The translations under genes and the position numbers were made by a program. The notes under the pieces are model-generated. The model was not told the origin of the DNA and did no database searches. It was given only the letters and a program-made list of their open reading frames with translations. Below, piece after piece: positions 31,981 to 35,170 of a stretch of DNA of 35,170 nt. Source of the DNA: an uncultured Muribaculaceae bacterium (lineage in GTDB: Bacteria; Bacteroidota; Bacteroidia; Bacteroidales; Muribaculaceae); assembly GCA_910584735.1 (NCBI GenBank), contig CAJUBM010000009.1, positions 1 through 35,170 on the forward strand. Direction: 5' to 3'. Each line of letters begins with the position of its first letter. The first letter of the stretch is position 1.

Positions 31981-33318
31981 TCAAGCAAGCTCGCAAAGCA
32001 ACGTCGCGGAAGAAGAACCCACTACACGCACTTTTACAAAGTCTCCCACCCGGAAATCTCCACGGGGAAACACACAGGTTTTGTTCTGCTGCGTACGTCC
32101 GATCCAACGGTCTGTACTACGTTTCGACACGCCTTCCACCAGCACTTCGAACTCCTTGCCCTCATCGCGGCGGTTAGACTCGGCCGAAAGTTCGTTCTGC
32201 AGCGCAATCATACGGTTGAGCCTGTCAATCTTCACATCCTCCGGCACATTGTCAGGCATCGTACGGGATGCAAGCGTTCCGGGACGTTCCGAGTATTTGA
32301 ACATAAACGCCGAATCAAACGCAGCCTCCCTCATGAGCGACAACGTCTGCTGGAAGTCCTCCTCGCTCTCACCGTGGAAACCAGTGAACATATCGGTTGA
32401 TATACCGCAATCGGGAATGGCCCGGCGTATGGCCGCTATCCTGTCCAGATACCACTGACGCGTATATTTACGGTTCATGGCCTTCAACACGGAATCCGAG
32501 CCTGACTGCACAGGCAGATGCACGTGGTTGCATATATTCGGGCGCGAGGCAATCACCGCAATCGTATCGTCCGACATATCCTTTGGATGGGAAGTGGTGA
32601 AACGCACACGCATGTCAGGAGCCGCGTCAGCGACACACGCCAGCAGACGGGCAAAATCTATAGTGTCGCCACCGGTCTTATCCGTGTAACGGTACGAATT
32701 GACATTCTGTCCCAACAGAGTGACTTCGCGGAATCCTTTTTTCCGCAGGTCGGCAACCTCATTAAGGATACTGCCGACCTCACGGCTACGCTCGCGTCCA
32801 CGCGTATAAGGCACTATGCAATAGGAACAGAAGTTATTGCACCCGCGCATAATGCTCACAAATCCGCTGACACGGTTGCCGGTAATACGGCTGGGTATCA
32901 CATCCCGGTAGGTCTCGGTGGTTGAAAGTTCCACATTGACAGCCTTCTCCCCCATTTCGGCAGAAGCAAACAGCCCCGGAAGGTCGAGATATGCGTCCGG
33001 GCCGGCCACGATGTCCACCTCCTGCTGCGTGACAAGCTCATCCTTGACACGTTCGGCCATACAGCCGATAACCCCTATTATGAGTCTGCCCCCCTTGCGT
33101 TTCTTCCGCAAAGACCTCAGATATTGCAGACGGGAAAGTATTTTCTGCTCGGCATTATCGCGTATAGAGCAGGTGTTAAGCAGAACGGCATCGGCATCTT
33201 CCGCACACTCTGCCGGGGAATATCCCCCCATCTCCATTATCGCGGCCACAACCTCGGAATCAGCCACATTCATCTGGCATCCGTAGGTCTCTATATACAG
33301 TCTTCTATGTTTATCCAT
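31981..33318 (-). CDS. miaB: tRNA-2-methylthio-N6-dimethylallyladenosine synthase MiaB
   Basis: MiaB is a radical-SAM enzyme that methylthiolates i6A37 in tRNAs reading UNN codons. The 445-residue product has the UPF0004 domain with Cys14 in YGCQMN, NTCSIRDNA and GCMAER supplying three cluster ligands. The radical-SAM motif C-x3-C-x2-C follows in CNNFCSYCIVPYTRGRE, then the central barrel with SHPKDMSDDTIAVI and HLPVQSGSDSVLKAMNRKYT, and a C-terminal TRAM domain. A long in-frame extension to 33417 exists, but the ATG at 33318 (MDKHRRLYIETYG) begins right at the conserved region. A promoter-like element is at 33443-33450. Confidence 0.95.
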   Translation of the reverse strand: MDKHRRLYIETYGCQMNVADSEVVAAIMEMGGYSPAECAEDADAVLLNTCSIRDNAEQKILSRLQYLRSLRKKRKGGRLIIGVIGCMAERVKDELVTQQEVDIVAGPDAYLDLPGLFASAEMGEKAVNVELSTTETYRDVIPSRITGNRVSGFVSIMRGCNNFCSYCIVPYTRGRERSREVGSILNEVADLRKKGFREVTLLGQNVNSYRYTDKTGGDTIDFARLLACVADAAPDMRVRFTTSHPKDMSDDTIAVIASRPNICNHVHLPVQSGSDSVLKAMNRKYTRQWYLDRIAAIRRAIPDCGISTDMFTGFHGESEEDFQQTLSLMREAAFDSAFMFKYSERPGTLASRTMPDNVPEDVKIDRLNRMIALQNELSAESNRRDEGKEFEVLVEGVSKRSTDRWIGRTQQNKTCVFPRGDFRVGDFVKVRVVGSSSATLLCELA

Positions 33319-33408
33319 TCCTAATATCATCAACCGGAAATATCCATAACACTCCCCGCCGGAAAAATCAGCAAGTCCGAGAATATGCTGCAAAACACTA
33401 TCCCGTTC

Positions 33409-33450
33409 TTTGCCCATGTCGGCGAAAAGGATTATTTTTGCGCAAAATTA
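33409..33450. promoter_or_regulatory. Overlapping divergent promoters of miaB and the CoA-transferase gene
   Basis: Plus strand: TTTG (33409-33412), 20 nt, TATTTTTG (33433-33440). Minus strand: TAATTTTG at 33443-33450, without a clear TTTG box upstream. The two -7 elements are back to back with two bases between, making TATTTTTG CG CAAAATTA, an 18-bp palindrome with a single mismatch. Leaders would be about 115 nt for each gene. The plus-strand promoter is the better supported of the two. Confidence 0.6.
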
Positions 33451-33560
33451 GTAAAAAAGACGTGCTTCATTATAATTTGGAGCGGCTTTTTTACATGATA
33501 AGACACCGTTAACCCGGTCTGGTACCATTAAATCAACCGACAAGTAACCACAAATAATCT

Positions 33561-35057
33561 ATGGCTTACAATTTCATTACGGCTGACGAAGCCGCTCAGA
33601 TGATTAACAACGGCGACACCCTCGGTCTTTCAGGATTCACCGCCCCGGGCGTTCCTAAAAGAGTTCTCGAGGCCGTGGCCGAAAAGGCAGCACGCGAACA
33701 CGCCGAAGGTCGTGAATTTAAAGTGAACATATTCTCCGGCGCCTCTACCAACGACCACGTAGACGGCATCCTGGCACGCAACAACGCCATCAACATGCGC
33801 GCGCCATACCAGAATACCCCTGACCTAAGGAAACGCATAAACGCCCACGACACTCATTATTTCGACCGCCATCTATCGGAAATGGCACAGGAGGTGCGTT
33901 ACGGCTTCTACGGCGACATAGATTATGCCGTAATCGAAGCTGCCGCCATCGATGAAAGCGGCGAGGTGCTTCTCGGCTGCGGCGTAGGCAACATACCCAC
34001 CTACGCCCCTATGGCAAAGAAAATATTCATCGAACTAAACGAGGCCCTTCCGCAGCAACTGCTCGGGATGCACGACATATACAAACCTCTCGATCCTCCC
34101 CGCCGCCGCGAAATACCCATCTACTCCCCCACAGACCGCATCGGACGTCCGACCTTGAAGATAGATCCGTCGAAAGTGGTCGGGATAGTACGCACTAACG
34201 AGCTCGATGGCGTGAAAGCTTTCTCTAAACCCGACGAGGTTTCAGAGCGCATAGGCGCGAACGTAGTTCAGTTCCTTATCAGCGAATACCGCAAGGGACG
34301 CATCCCCAAAGAGTTCCTCCCCTTGCAGAGCGGCGTAGGAAACGTTGCCAATGCCGTGCTTAACTACCTTCTTCATGACAAGGAACTTCCCTCGTTCATG
34401 ATGTACACCGAGGTTGTGCAGGACTCCGTGCTTGAGCTCCTCCGCCAAGGGAAATGCAAGTTCGCGTCAACCTGCTCCATGACCTTCTCAAACGAGGTGG
34501 AATCGCAGCTCTTCGCCGACATGTCGTTCTTCCACGACAAAATCGTGCTACGCCCCGCTGAGATTTCCAATAACCCCGAGGTTATCCGCCGTCTCGGCGT
34601 AATAGCGATGAACACCGCCCTGGAGGCCGATATATTCGGCAATGTGAACTCCACCCACGTTCTCGGCACCCGCATGATGAACGGTATCGGCGGCTCGGCC
34701 GACTTCTGCCGCAACGGCTATATCTCGATATTTTCATGCCCGAGCATATCGAAAGGCGGCCTGATAAGCAATATCGTGCCCCAGGTTGCCCACCTTGACT
34801 CATCGGAGCACTCAGTAGATATACTTATAACCGACCAGGGAATCGCCGACCTCCGCGCAAAAGACCCCGTACAACGCGCACACGAGATTATCGAAAACTG
34901 CGCCCACCCGGACTACCGTCCGCTGCTGCGCGACTACCTTAAAATCGGCATAGCGGGCCAGACACCGACCTGTCTACACTCAGCCTTCGCCTTCCACCAG
35001 GCCTTCGCCGACCAAGGCGATATGCACCTGGCCGATTTCTCCCTGTGCTGCAAATAA
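33561..35057 (+). CDS. Acetyl-CoA hydrolase/CoA-transferase family protein
   Basis: Enzymes of this family move CoA between acetate, succinate or propionate, or hydrolyse acetyl-CoA. In succinate- and propionate-forming gut anaerobes they balance acyl-CoA pools. The 498-residue protein has both halves of the family. The N-terminal part includes GLSGFTAPGVPKRVLEAVA and FSGASTNDHVDG. The catalytic Glu284 in FMMYTEVVQDSV forms the glutamyl-CoA intermediate, and GIGGSADFCRNG with the LITDQGIADLR segment is in the second half. The length matches the succinyl-CoA:acetate CoA-transferase type (about 500 residues). Which acyl pair it prefers cannot be read from sequence. A repeat element follows its stop by 37 bp. 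Confidence 0.9.
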   Translation: MAYNFITADEAAQMINNGDTLGLSGFTAPGVPKRVLEAVAEKAAREHAEGREFKVNIFSGASTNDHVDGILARNNAINMRAPYQNTPDLRKRINAHDTHYFDRHLSEMAQEVRYGFYGDIDYAVIEAAAIDESGEVLLGCGVGNIPTYAPMAKKIFIELNEALPQQLLGMHDIYKPLDPPRRREIPIYSPTDRIGRPTLKIDPSKVVGIVRTNELDGVKAFSKPDEVSERIGANVVQFLISEYRKGRIPKEFLPLQSGVGNVANAVLNYLLHDKELPSFMMYTEVVQDSVLELLRQGKCKFASTCSMTFSNEVESQLFADMSFFHDKIVLRPAEISNNPEVIRRLGVIAMNTALEADIFGNVNSTHVLGTRMMNGIGGSADFCRNGYISIFSCPSISKGGLISNIVPQVAHLDSSEHSVDILITDQGIADLRAKDPVQRAHEIIENCAHPDYRPLLRDYLKIGIAGQTPTCLHSAFAFHQAFADQGDMHLADFSLCCK

Positions 35058-35094
35058 CCGAATCAACTTATAACACCCTTATAACTAATGGAAT

Positions 35095-35170
35095 GGCGGT
35101 GTGTCAAAAAATGAATTTTGACACACCGCTTCTGTTATATGACACTTTTTGCAATGGTAACTTTATAGTG
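35095..35170. repeat. Second copy of the dispersed repeat element (partial, truncated by window end)
   Basis: The palindrome GCGGTGTGTCAAAA (35096-35109) and TTTTGACACACCGC (35116-35129), loop AATGAA, is followed by TTCTGTTATAT...GCAATGGTAACTTTATAGTG to the edge. The tail from 35130 matches the reverse complement of 5718-5757 with only a few differences, and the last bases enter the outer end of the long arm. The element probably continues into a long inverted repeat beyond 35170. It follows the CoA-transferase gene and could terminate its transcript. Confidence 0.88.

Noticed and set aside
35096..35129. Canonical rho-independent terminator after the CoA-transferase
   Set aside because: The A/T tract is at the loop side and the tail lacks a run of T; kept as part of the repeat instead.
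1..35170. CRISPR array, retron, toxin-antitoxin or other defence island
   Set aside because: No regularly spaced repeats, no reverse transcriptase, nuclease or small toxin-like pairs among the readable genes.

Overview
The window is a chromosomal segment from a member of the Bacteroidota, most likely order Bacteroidales, and a Muribaculaceae-like gut genome would fit. This is inferred from three things. Several intergenic regions carry the phylum's own promoter signature (TTTG or TTG, 19-21 nt, then TAnnTTTG). The gene content is typical of the group: glycine-lipid acyltransferases, Wzi, a DUF3098 protein between ftsX and uppP, and a tandem META lipoprotein. Base composition is near 50% G+C by eye. 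No 16S gene is present, so genus is not claimed.

Layout. 1-413: remains of mobile DNA, namely an IS21-like terminal sequence cutting off the first 57 codons of a tyrosine-recombinase gene, next to a tRNA pair. 414-702: a tRNA-Ser(GCU)/tRNA-Met(CAU) operon with its own promoter, divergent from tsaC. 954-5461 (+): tsaC, an initiating sugar-phosphate transferase, a ClC channel with CBS domains and a small exported protein. 5462-5844: a repeat element with a 58-bp-arm hairpin. 5845-9174 (-): flavodoxin and a calcium-type P-ATPase. 9467-13493 (+): META lipoprotein, nucleotidyltransferase, galE, murI. 13496-22645 (-): a tightly packed run which, in transcription order, is two glycine-lipid acyltransferase genes, wzi, a small lipoprotein, legB, an ATP-grasp gene, neuB, prmC, recX, comF. 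22780-25201 (-): MFS transporter and glutaminase. 25422-26898 (+): a DUF115/MptE-like protein overlapping yigZ. 26944-31798 (-): ftsX, DUF3098, uppP, truB, queA, DUF2148. 31981-33318 (-): miaB. 33561-35057 (+): an acetyl-CoA hydrolase/CoA-transferase. 35095-35170: a second copy of the repeat, inverted relative to the first and cut by the window end.

How the genes fit together. Much of the window serves the cell envelope: undecaprenyl-phosphate recycling (uppP), glycan initiation (sugar transferase), sugar-nucleotide supply (nucleotidyltransferase, galE, legB, neuB), peptidoglycan precursor (murI), capsule attachment (wzi), glycine lipids and cell division (ftsX). A second theme is tRNA maturation (tsaC, queA, truB, miaB) beside two tRNAs that are themselves predicted t6A substrates.

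The least explained items are the two-copy repeat with a strong hairpin, whose small palindrome appears flipped relative to its flank between copies; an incomplete nonulosonic-acid module (legB, ATP-grasp, neuB without aminotransferase or CMP-transferase) near a DUF115 protein; and a nearly palindromic bidirectional promoter between miaB and the CoA-transferase. No CRISPR array, riboswitch, complete transposon or recognisable defence system was found.
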